Below, one piece after another: positions 25,390 to 33,289 of a stretch of DNA of 64,000 nucleotides. Each line of letters starts with the position of its first letter. Position 1 is the stretch's first letter. The position numbers and the translations under genes are program-made. Under the pieces are notes generated by a model. It had not been told where the DNA came from, did no database searches, and saw only the letters and a list, made by a program, of their open reading frames with translations. The DNA is from JBLIRR01 sp049472395. GTDB lineage: Bacteria > SZUA-182 > DTGQ01 > JBLIRR01. Location: assembly GCA_049472395.1 (NCBI GenBank), contig JBLIRR010000004.1, positions 1 to 64,000 on the forward strand, in the 5' to 3' direction.

Positions 25390-28300
25390 ATGAACAATAA
25401 AAGAATACTATTGATTTTACTTACTATAGCAGGGACAGCCATAATGATTTTTAGCAAGTTTACAACTGTAAATGCTCAACCAACTGAGGTCTGGGTAGAT
25501 GATGACTATTGTAATAGCTGTTTAAATGATGGCCACACATGGGCATTAGATGCATTTGCTAAAATACAGGATGGTATTGATACCGTAGCATCACCAGGCA
25601 TTGTCTATGTAGCTGCTGGAACCTACTATGAGAATGTGACTATAAACAAAAGTTCTCTGACTCTCAAAGGAGAAAATAAGGATACTACCATTATCGATGG
25701 GTCAGAAAATGATGGTGCTGGATTAATAGTTTCTTCTTCGAATAATAAAATAACAAACTGCATCTTTACAAACAATAGTAATGGCGTATTAGTGGGAGAA
25801 GGTACTTCCTACAATCATATTGCAGATTGTATAATATCTAAAAATTCTAAGAAAGGGATTAGACTCAAATCTTCGCATAATAATATCATTGAAAACTGTA
25901 TTATTTCAAGTAATGGACTAGACTCCTCGTATACTGAGATGGGTATCTATCTTGAAGCTGCTACATTCAATAAGATCATCCATTGCGATATTTACAATAA
26001 CGGCGATAATGGCATCCTTTTGAATGCTTCGTCTTGCAACCATATCATGAACTGCAACATTTATTCTAACGGTTTGACAGGTTTAAAACTTGTCTGGGGG
26101 TACCATGGTGCTTCTAAAAGCAATGTAATCGCAGACTGTAATATATCGAACAATGAATGTGGTCTTCATCTTTCAAGTTCCGCTGATTGTGTGCTAAGAG
26201 ATAACTCTATTTGGGATAACACCCGCAATTTGTACGTTAGTGAAGAAGGCTGTCATATGGATATAGATACATCAAATATGGTTGATGGGAAACCCATTTA
26301 TTACTTAGTGGATAAGAGTGACTTGACAATAGATGGGGCGACCGTAAATATAGGCTACCTTGCCTTAATTTCATGCACCAGAATTACTATAAAAAATTTG
26401 AATATCAGCAATAACAATTATCAAGGAATATTGCTTGCTTATACAGCAGACTGCTTGATAGAAGATTCTGATATATTAAATAATGAAGATGGAATCTATC
26501 TGACCGAATCCTCACATATTACCATCAAAAGGTGTGAGGTATCGGCCAATGTGTGTGGTATCCATCTATGTGGGGGTGTTTCGAGTAGCATTATAGATTC
26601 CAATATACGAAATAACACTAACCAAGGAATCTTTTTTGAATATTCTAGAGATGTTGAGGTAATTAATTGCAACATCTCATACAATGAACAAGGGCTCCGC
26701 ATCGACTCTTGGGAAACTAATATCATAAAAAATTCTAACATCTCTAACAATAAGACAGGAATTTCCGCTGGGAATTCTTTTGACCAAGAGATTGTAAACT
26801 GCATTATATCAAATAATGATGAAGACGGAGTTTATCTTGAGGCTACTCAAAATTACTCTCTTGTAAATAACACGATTATCGGTAACGGCAATCGAGGGAT
26901 TTTTTGTGCATGGTCTCCCAATACTATAACTAACAGCATTCTTTGGGGAAATGGCGATGACCTGAATGGAGAGGGAGCTATTGCCACCTATTCGGATATT
27001 GAGGATGGTGATAGCGGCGAAGGCAACATCTCAATAGATCCAATATTCGTAGATCCTGAAAATAATGACTATCACTTACTGCCCAATTCTTTTTGTATTG
27101 ATGCAGGCAATCCCGATTTCTCAGCACCCGAAGACAAAGATGGTATAAGAAGGCCAAAGGATGGCGATGAAGATGGTGTAGCTATATGTGATATGGGGGC
27201 TTATGAGTACTTCTTGCCCCTTTTAATCCTTACACTCCCCGAAAGTGTTGCAGAAGGAGATGGTTCCCTTATTGAACAAGGAATGGTGAGTGTAGGAAAA
27301 GCCATAGAAAGCGATCTAATGGTGAGCCTTAGTTCAAACAATACTTCAGAAGTCACTGTACCTGCAACAATCACTATTTATGCTAACCAAAATTCGGCTA
27401 ACTTTGACCTTACCATTTTAGATGACATTTTACTTGACGGTCCGCAAATAGTCGTCATTTCCGCATCTGCTTCTGGTTATGACTCTGATATGGGCACTAC
27501 TATCCTAGTCAATGATAACGAGCCTGCTACTTTGATGGTGAGCATGCCTGCAAACGCCACTGAGGGTGATGGTGTGCTCACAAGTCAGGGTACAATTACC
27601 GTCAGCGCTGTTTTAGATAGCAATGTTACAGTATCGTTAGCTTCAAATGATACGAGTGAACTCACAGTGCCAGCAACGGTAACAATCCTTAGAGACAAAA
27701 ATTTTGTAAACTTTGACATAACGATAATTGATGATACAGAAGTAGACGGAACGCAGTCCGCGAGCATAACAGCCTCAGTTACAGGCTGGTCTTCCGGTAG
27801 TGATACCATTGAAGTGACAGATAATGAAAGCACTAACCTGACTGTTAAGGTTCCCCAAAATGCTACAGAAGGAGACGGAGTGTTGGCCGATATGGGAACA
27901 GTTTCTATTCCAGGGACATTTGCTTCGGATCTCATTGTTAGTTTACTATCGGACGACACTTCTGTATTGACAGTACCGACAGAGGTGATAATCGTTGCAG
28001 ACCAAACTTCTGCAACATTTGATCTGACCATTATTGACGATGAGTTAATTGACGCGACGCAAGCAGTAACTATCACAGCCTTAGCGTCAGGTTGGACTCA
28101 AGGTAGTGATAGCATTATAGTTAGGGATAATGATCTGAAGATACATGTTTATCCTGAACAGCGTATCCAGGCTGCAATTGATGCGGTCAGTGATGGAGAT
28201 GTGATTATTGTACATCCGGGGATTTATTATGAAAATATTAATTTTTCGGGTAAGGCTATTACGATAAGGAGTATAACCCCTAATGATCCAGTTGTGGTGG

Positions 28301-30414
28301 CTGCTACCATTATTGATGGCAATCAGGAAGCGCGTGTGGTTACTTTTGAAAATGGAGAAGGAAGTAGCTCTAAACTGATGGGGTTTACAATCCAAAATGG
28401 TAAAGACTTATGCGGCGGTGGGATTTCTTGTTTATCGAACTCTTCTCCGACCATCACCAATTGTATCATAAGACAAAATTCAGCTCGGAGTGGCGGTGGA
28501 ATTTCTTGTTATCATTGCCCTTCCTCGATGACCATCAGCAATTGTACTATTAGTGGAAATTCCGCTAAGTATGGTGGCGGAATTGATTGTACCTTTTCCT
28601 CACCAAATATCATCAACTGCATCCTCTGGAATGAATCACCGGCTGAAATATATGCTTACAATAGCAGCATTCCCAAAATCATCTACTCTGACATCCAGGG
28701 TGGATATGGATATCCGAGTATAACACATAACATTTATTCAAACCCTTTGTTCGTTAACCCAGATGCAGGTAATTATCACTTACTACCCGGCTCTCCTTGT
28801 ATTGATACAGGGACAAATGATGGAGCACCAGTTGAAGATAAAGATGGTATACCAAGGCCACAGAATGGGGATAATGATGGTGTGGCTATATGTGATATGG
28901 GTGCATATGAATTTTTTATCAACCCAAATAATTCCAGTTCTGTACCAAATCGTGCTCCTACAGCACCAGTGATTAATGATCCTCCAAACGATAGTGAAAC
29001 TATATATCCGCAACCAACATTATCGGTCAGCAACTCAATAGACTATGATGGAGACACGTTGAGTTATTTCTTTGAAGTTTATTCTGATGTGGCGTTAAGC
29101 AGCACCAAATTAGAAGCATCATCTTTAGAACTTATAGAGGGAGAAAATATCACACAATGGCAGATTGACAAGACACTAAATGATAACTGCTTTTACTACT
29201 GGCGGGTTAAATCTTATGATGGAATTATTTATAGTAATTGGATGGATATAGCGAAATTTTTTATAAATACCGCTAATGATCCACCATCTGCTCCAAATAT
29301 AAGTTGGCCGGCGGATAACTCTGAGATAAGTATTCAACAACCAACGTTAATTGTAACTAATGCGATGGATATAGATTTTGATCCCCTCACATATTTTTTT
29401 GAGCTCGATAAAAAAGATACTTATGATAGCCCATTACTTACGAAATCATCGGAAACACAGGAAGGTCCGGATGGTATTACATCGTGGGCTCTGACAGAAT
29501 TGGATGACAATGCAATGTATTATTGGAGAGCCAGAGCTTATGATGGAAAAACATATAGCGATTGGAGTATTACTAGATCGTTTTTTATAAATCTTTTCAA
29601 TGATCCTCCGAGTATACCAACAATTAATAATCCGGGTGATAACAGTGAAGTTACTACCATAAGGCCTACTCTCATTATAAATCCATCGACTGATGTGGAT
29701 CTCGATAATATCACTTACGATTTTGAGCTTTATTCTGATGATGCACTCTCTAATAAGGTTTCATCCATAAATGGCGCAGGAAGTTCATGGAATATCGATA
29801 TTGATTTAACAAATAATGCTCACTATTACTGGAGAGTAAGAGCGGTTGACGAGCACGGGCTTGCCAGTGAGTGGTCATCTAGTGCTGTGTTTAATGTGAA
29901 CAGCCCTGGCATAGAAGTGATAATATATGTATCTCAAGAGATTTCAGCATCTGCTCAAAGCTTACAAACAGTTGAAGTTGAGGTAGAAGGTTGTCCTATC
30001 GAAGGAGTTTCAGTAGAGATTCCAGCTGGTGCACTCACTCATGATGTTACGATTACTATTGGTGAGGCAATTAATACACCACCATTACCAAATAATACAA
30101 AGTCAATTGGACGAATAATTGATTTTGGGCCAACGGGTACAAACTTTGCTGTTCCAGTTGCCATTAAGATTCCTTACACCGATGAAGATCTCAACAATGC
30201 AGGTGTAAGTGATCCTTCTGAATTCGACGTTTTTACATATAATACTTCTATATCATCGTGGGAGTTGGTTACTATAGATTATATTGATATGGAAAACAAA
30301 TTTCTGATCTGCAAAGTAGGCCATTTTTCTTTGTATGTCAAAGGTGACTCAATTCCTCAAGATAAAGATGATAATGATTTCTATGAATACTTTATTAACA
30401 CAGCAACGTTTTAA
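25390..30414 (+). CDS. Giant secreted beta-helix surface protein (1674 aa) with Calx-beta-like, Fn3-like and ZU5-like domains
   Basis: After a signal peptide (LLILLTIAGTAIMIF) come: a right-handed parallel beta-helix (about 35-600) with NosD/pectate-lyase-like turns such as NNIIENCIISSNG; three Calx-beta-like repeats of about 97 residues (ATEGDGVLTSQGTITV and kin, ending VTDNE or VRDND); a second beta-helix (about 920-1180) opening VYPEQRIQAAIDAVSDGDVI; three Fn3-like repeats with YYWRVRAYDG-type strands; and a ZU5-like domain (VEIPAGALTHDVTI). It ends abruptly at YFINTATF, which resembles the start of the CFIATAAYGS motif of C-terminal sorting regions. It is probably a cell-surface carbohydrate-binding or adhesive protein. 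Confidence 0.85.
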   Translation: MNNKRILLILLTIAGTAIMIFSKFTTVNAQPTEVWVDDDYCNSCLNDGHTWALDAFAKIQDGIDTVASPGIVYVAAGTYYENVTINKSSLTLKGENKDTTIIDGSENDGAGLIVSSSNNKITNCIFTNNSNGVLVGEGTSYNHIADCIISKNSKKGIRLKSSHNNIIENCIISSNGLDSSYTEMGIYLEAATFNKIIHCDIYNNGDNGILLNASSCNHIMNCNIYSNGLTGLKLVWGYHGASKSNVIADCNISNNECGLHLSSSADCVLRDNSIWDNTRNLYVSEEGCHMDIDTSNMVDGKPIYYLVDKSDLTIDGATVNIGYLALISCTRITIKNLNISNNNYQGILLAYTADCLIEDSDILNNEDGIYLTESSHITIKRCEVSANVCGIHLCGGVSSSIIDSNIRNNTNQGIFFEYSRDVEVINCNISYNEQGLRIDSWETNIIKNSNISNNKTGISAGNSFDQEIVNCIISNNDEDGVYLEATQNYSLVNNTIIGNGNRGIFCAWSPNTITNSILWGNGDDLNGEGAIATYSDIEDGDSGEGNISIDPIFVDPENNDYHLLPNSFCIDAGNPDFSAPEDKDGIRRPKDGDEDGVAICDMGAYEYFLPLLILTLPESVAEGDGSLIEQGMVSVGKAIESDLMVSLSSNNTSEVTVPATITIYANQNSANFDLTILDDILLDGPQIVVISASASGYDSDMGTTILVNDNEPATLMVSMPANATEGDGVLTSQGTITVSAVLDSNVTVSLASNDTSELTVPATVTILRDKNFVNFDITIIDDTEVDGTQSASITASVTGWSSGSDTIEVTDNESTNLTVKVPQNATEGDGVLADMGTVSIPGTFASDLIVSLLSDDTSVLTVPTEVIIVADQTSATFDLTIIDDELIDATQAVTITALASGWTQGSDSIIVRDNDLKIHVYPEQRIQAAIDAVSDGDVIIVHPGIYYENINFSGKAITIRSITPNDPVVVAATIIDGNQEARVVTFENGEGSSSKLMGFTIQNGKDLCGGGISCLSNSSPTITNCIIRQNSARSGGGISCYHCPSSMTISNCTISGNSAKYGGGIDCTFSSPNIINCILWNESPAEIYAYNSSIPKIIYSDIQGGYGYPSITHNIYSNPLFVNPDAGNYHLLPGSPCIDTGTNDGAPVEDKDGIPRPQNGDNDGVAICDMGAYEFFINPNNSSSVPNRAPTAPVINDPPNDSETIYPQPTLSVSNSIDYDGDTLSYFFEVYSDVALSSTKLEASSLELIEGENITQWQIDKTLNDNCFYYWRVKSYDGIIYSNWMDIAKFFINTANDPPSAPNISWPADNSEISIQQPTLIVTNAMDIDFDPLTYFFELDKKDTYDSPLLTKSSETQEGPDGITSWALTELDDNAMYYWRARAYDGKTYSDWSITRSFFINLFNDPPSIPTINNPGDNSEVTTIRPTLIINPSTDVDLDNITYDFELYSDDALSNKVSSINGAGSSWNIDIDLTNNAHYYWRVRAVDEHGLASEWSSSAVFNVNSPGIEVIIYVSQEISASAQSLQTVEVEVEGCPIEGVSVEIPAGALTHDVTITIGEAINTPPLPNNTKSIGRIIDFGPTGTNFAVPVAIKIPYTDEDLNNAGVSDPSEFDVFTYNTSISSWELVTIDYIDMENKFLICKVGHFSLYVKGDSIPQDKDDNDFYEYFINTATF

Positions 30415-30466
30415 GTTAGATATATGTAAATTCAGACGTTTCCAGGCTGTTTTAAATGCCAATTTT

Positions 30467-30601
30467 ATTCAAATGCTTTTTAATAAAGACTTAGGATTTG
30501 TTCGCTACGTGTCAAGAATGGTAAAAAATAAAGCCAAGTTAACTCATTGATTTAACTTGGCTTACATAAAAACTCCCCGATCGTTACACGCAGCGAACAA
30601 A
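30467..30601. repeat. Unit-unit junction: ATPase remnant, right arm, tRNA-Asn terminator copy, left arm
   Basis: A 21-bp exact piece of the AlbA ATPase gene (ATTCAAATGC..., 30467-30487) is followed by the right arm TTTGTTCGCTACGTGT (30497-30512). A perfect 12-bp hairpin comes next (30531-30563, arms AAGCCAAGTTAA/TTAACTTGGCTT), then AAAACTCCCCGA identical to the tRNA-Asn 3' end, and the left arm ACACGCAGCGAACAAA (30586-30601). The two arms are inverted copies with one mismatch in 16. The layout looks like an attP-type site: inverted recognition arms around a core derived from the tRNA. Confidence 0.8.
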
Positions 30602-30614
30602 TTTAAGCAAGACA

Positions 30615-31037
30615 GTGGTAGAGATAATACCTTGTTTCTACAGATATTACAATAAGATAAAGATAATTTGTAAAGAAAAAAAAGAGATATCTATACCAAA
30701 TGATAAAATAATCACTCAAAGAGACTACAATAGCTATTTGAGCAAGGCAAATAAGAAGAATCCTATCATGGAAGGATACAAGTATCTTGAGTACCTAGAT
30801 AAAGTTCCTCACCCTACTTATGGGGATATAGCAGAAGAATTCAATATCAGCAAAGCACGAGTGAGCCAAATGATTGCATTGGTTACTAGACTACCAAAAG
30901 AGATAACTGGTTTTATTGTTAATAATGATGGGAAGGAGACGTTTACTGAGAGACAGTTGAGACCGCTTACATTGTTGAAATCAGATAAGGAGAAAATTGA
31001 GAGGTTTTGGGTGATGGTGGATGATATGAATATATAA
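30615..31037 (+). CDS. ParB/KorB-like helix-turn-helix protein of intact island unit
   Basis: This is the best-preserved copy of the family (140 residues from GTG 30615). Order: aromatic N-terminus (EIIPCFYRYYNKIK), basic stretch (CKEKKEISIPNDK), TQRDYNSYLSKANKKNP, a helix YKYLEYLDKVPHPTYGDIAE, the HTH NISKARVSQMIALVTRLP, and a conserved tail FTERQLRPLTLLKSD. The HTH resembles those of ParB/KorB and of small proteins next to recombinase genes. It is convergent with the ATPase and starts 13 bp inside the left arm, so it could bind the arms and regulate or direct movement. That role is inference. Confidence 0.8.
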   Translation: MVEIIPCFYRYYNKIKIICKEKKEISIPNDKIITQRDYNSYLSKANKKNPIMEGYKYLEYLDKVPHPTYGDIAEEFNISKARVSQMIALVTRLPKEITGFIVNNDGKETFTERQLRPLTLLKSDKEKIERFWVMVDDMNI

Positions 31038-31072
31038 TTAACACATGCATCTTGTCATCATTACTTTTCTTT

Positions 31073-32470
31073 TTAAATAACTTCCCAATATCCACCCTTT
31101 GCAGGCCCAATACGCTTTACAAAACCTTTATCTTTTAATTTAGCGATGTTTGATTCTATTTTACGTTGTGAAATACCAATGGCTGCTGAAAGCTTATTCG
31201 CTGAAATATAGGGATCTTTTTTTATCAATTCTAAAATTTTTACTTGGTTTTCAGTAAGTTTTTCACCGACCTTTTCACCGACCTTTTCACCGACCTTTTC
31301 ACCTAATACTTTCTCTTTAATTTTCTCAATATCCTCCCCCTTTAAAGAATATTGAGGATCTCGGTAAAAGGTAACTCGGAAAAAGGTTTCCATCTCAAAA
31401 ACAGGCTCTTTTAATTCTGCTTCACGCATAAGGGATATCATTTTACCGATACCTGATCCAAGACGTTCGACCTTGCCCATGCGATGAAATAAGTCAGCAA
31501 TTATTAAATTCCTCCGGATTGATTCTTTGCCAAAGTTAGCCTTAGTAATACCTGATGGAACACCTCCCGGATTTACAATGACTACTCGGCTATCATATAT
31601 TTCTACATATATACTGGTTCCTCTCATACTATAATCTCTGTGAACAATAGCATTTACTAATGCTTCACGCAAAGCATCTAGGGGGAGCTCATAAATATCT
31701 TGTCTATTTATTTCATGTATTTCACTGCGAACATTCAAATGCTTTTTAATAAATATAATAGCTTCATTTAGTTGAGATAGAAGATCATCGCGAACGTCTT
31801 TTCGATCATAAATGTATCTTTTATCATTTCCTTTGAAAGCAGCAAGGATGATTTCAGAATATGGTATAAATTTCTCAATTTTTGCAGCAAACATCAAAAT
31901 CCCGGCATTATTAATTTTTCCCTTTTTATAGATGCTCAAACTTGATAAAAATGAAGTAAGGTTATTTTTGCTGATCTTGTAAGAAGTCTGTGATTCTTGC
32001 AGAAATGCCCTTATCTTTTTTAATGAAATATCTGTTAGGCTAAAGTCGTTTAAAAATAGATCTTCAAAAGATACCTGCTCAGATTCTCGAAAGATTGCCC
32101 GAACTTCTTTTTGAAACATTTTTTGAGTCACAGCATCAAGACGCCTGAAATATCCATCACTGCAACTATATGGTTTCTCGATCCCTTCTTCGATTTCTAT
32201 TACTACTACGTGCTCAATCTGGGAAATCTTTGAGATAGTAATAGATGGCTCACATTTTCTTGCAAGATCATTGATTTCGGCTTTAAGCTTATTAGTTAAA
32301 TTTTCACCTATTATTTTTCCATTATCCGTTACACCTAAACAAATGTAGCCACCTTTTGTATTGGCAAAGGCAACGATATCACGATTAATTTTAGGTGAAT
32401 ATCTCTCTTTAAATTCTACTGTTAAGCCTTCGCCTTCTTTTATAATTAACTTAAGCTCTTCTACGTTCAT
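31073..32470 (-). CDS. AlbA_2/Schlafen-like ATP-binding protein with C-terminal winged helix
   Basis: This 465-residue protein has an N-terminal AlbA_2 (Schlafen-type) domain (EGLTVEFKERYSPKINRDIV, FANTKGGYICLGVTDNGKI). A GHKL-like ATP-binding half follows (ALREALVNAIVHRDYSMRG, IVNPGGVPSG, ERLGSGIGKMI), then a linker of repeated EKVG units, and a winged helix (YISANKLSAAIGISQRKIES). This is the COG2865 architecture, usually called a transcriptional regulator or ATP-binding protein. The Schlafen-type domain may act on nucleic acids. Three truncated paralogues lie in the same window, all from broken mobile units. It converges on the HTH gene with a 36-bp gap. Confidence 0.88.
   Translation of the reverse strand: MNVEELKLIIKEGEGLTVEFKERYSPKINRDIVAFANTKGGYICLGVTDNGKIIGENLTNKLKAEINDLARKCEPSITISKISQIEHVVVIEIEEGIEKPYSCSDGYFRRLDAVTQKMFQKEVRAIFRESEQVSFEDLFLNDFSLTDISLKKIRAFLQESQTSYKISKNNLTSFLSSLSIYKKGKINNAGILMFAAKIEKFIPYSEIILAAFKGNDKRYIYDRKDVRDDLLSQLNEAIIFIKKHLNVRSEIHEINRQDIYELPLDALREALVNAIVHRDYSMRGTSIYVEIYDSRVVIVNPGGVPSGITKANFGKESIRRNLIIADLFHRMGKVERLGSGIGKMISLMREAELKEPVFEMETFFRVTFYRDPQYSLKGEDIEKIKEKVLGEKVGEKVGEKVGEKLTENQVKILELIKKDPYISANKLSAAIGISQRKIESNIAKLKDKGFVKRIGPAKGGYWEVI
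31260..31303. repeat. 12-bp tandem repeat in the ATPase linker
   Basis: Three full and one partial copies of TTTTCACCGACC encode repeated EKVG tetrapeptides between the ATPase and winged-helix parts. Because 12 bp is a whole number of codons, copy-number changes would alter linker length without breaking the frame. The truncated paralogue at 15.1 kb lacks this region. Confidence 0.85.
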
Positions 32471-32503
32471 TTTATTCTATATGGATCTTGTTTATTCAAT
32501 ACA

Positions 32504-32547
32504 TTTAAAACATTAGCCATTATATCATTGCTTTTTATGATTCACAA
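32504..32547. repeat. 44-bp repeat near the right end of the intact unit
   Basis: This sequence is shared with 13447-13490. It lies upstream of the ATPase start and about 30 bp before the right arm, so it may contain the ATPase promoter or an accessory binding site of the unit end. Confidence 0.7.
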
Positions 32548-32575
32548 TGAAAATAGAAGGAAGAATCACTAAGGA

Positions 32576-32652
32576 TTTGTTCGCTACGTGTCATGAATGG
32601 TAAAAAATAAAGCCCAGTTAACTCATTGATTTGACTGGGCTTTATAATAAAA

Positions 32653-32660
<8 letters not shown>
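32576..32660. repeat. Right-end module of intact unit, overlapping the tRNA-Asn 3' end
   Basis: The right arm TTTGTTCGCTACGTGT (32576-32591) is followed by ATGAATGGTAAAAAATAAA, the hairpin at 32610-32642 and AAAACTCCCCGA, where the last seven bases are the acceptor-stem strand of tRNA-Asn. This stretch matches the junction at 30497-30580 except for a few positions in the stem. Here the tRNA body takes the place of the left arm, which defines the probable chromosomal attachment site. Confidence 0.8.
32610..32642 (-). terminator. Rho-independent terminator of tRNA-Asn
   Basis: Read on the minus strand, a stem with AAGCCCAGTC...TTAACTGGGCTT arms (one wobble/mismatch) follows the tRNA by 10 nt and is followed by a TTTATTTTTT tract. 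Copies of this hairpin at 3196, 7057, 15577, 16793 and 30531 are carried by the island units. Confidence 0.8.
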
Positions 32661-32725
<65 letters not shown>

Positions 32726-32920
32726 ATATTTTGTTCATTATTATAATGATGAAGTATAACAGAATTTATTTAACTCGTCAATAGAAATGTTGTAATGCAC
32801 GCAGAAAAAATCCTGAGTTTTTATTATAATTTTTGTTATACTATAGATATGGTGGTTTATAGATAACCACAGTGTTTTGCTATAATGGTAAGGTGGAACT
32901 AAGTGACAGGAGGATTTGTG

Positions 32921-33256
32921 ATGATCTTTCTACTGCATATTATATTTCTGAGCGCGGCCATATTTATTGTGGCCGAGCTTCTTCCGACCGTCCATATAAA
33001 AAACTATGGCACCGCCCTTATTGTCGCCTTTGTGTATAGTCTGATTAATTTCTTTTTCGGGTGGCTGCTTGTGTTGTTGACTCTGCCCGCTATTATACTT
33101 ACTTTTGGGTTATTTAAATTTATTATTAATGCCCTTATGCTCGCTGCGACAGATAAATTGATAGAGGATTTTGAGATCGAGGGATTTGGCTCAACAGTCC
33201 TTGCTGCGTTTCTGATTACCCTGGTTGATTCTCTTCTTAAATGGATAGTGTTTTAA
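32921..33256 (+). CDS. Phage-holin-IV-superfamily small membrane protein (PF04020-like)
   Basis: This 111-residue protein has four hydrophobic segments (LHIIFLSAAIFIVAELL, ALIVAFVYSLINFFFG, WLLVLLTLPAIILTFG, FGSTVLAAFLITLVD) and the family pattern LPAIILTFGLFKFIINALML. These proteins, often labelled YvlD-like, are of unknown function and not true holins. I choose ATG 32921 because AGGAGG lies 8 nt upstream. An in-frame GTG 18 bp upstream is possible. It stands alone and converges with hypF. Confidence 0.85.
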   Translation: MIFLLHIIFLSAAIFIVAELLPTVHIKNYGTALIVAFVYSLINFFFGWLLVLLTLPAIILTFGLFKFIINALMLAATDKLIEDFEIEGFGSTVLAAFLITLVDSLLKWIVF

Positions 33257-33289
33257 TGAGTATATCGGGTATGATGAATCACACAATTC

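Larger units (their letters stand above)
30586..32591. mobile_element. Intact 2.0-kb island unit E6 (arm - HTH gene - AlbA ATPase gene - arm) at tRNA-Asn
   Basis: The unit is bounded by the inverted 16-bp arms ACACGCAGCGAACAAA and TTTGTTCGCTACGTGT. It holds two convergent genes and nothing else. Outside each end lies a direct copy of about 85 bp containing the hairpin and AAAACTCCCCGA. On the right that copy is the genuine tRNA-Asn terminator and 3' end. Direct att-like repeats at a tRNA 3' end are the hallmark of site-specific integration, yet no tyrosine or serine recombinase is present. Broken versions at 3.1, 5.0, 7.1, 15.3 and 16.8 kb show repeated integration. Mobilisation in trans is inferred. 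Confidence 0.7.

Noticed and set aside
30335..30550. 71-codon plus-strand frame over the end of the beta-helix gene and the unit junction
   Set aside because: It spans the gene end and a repeat module, is not conserved at the other modules and has no domain features.
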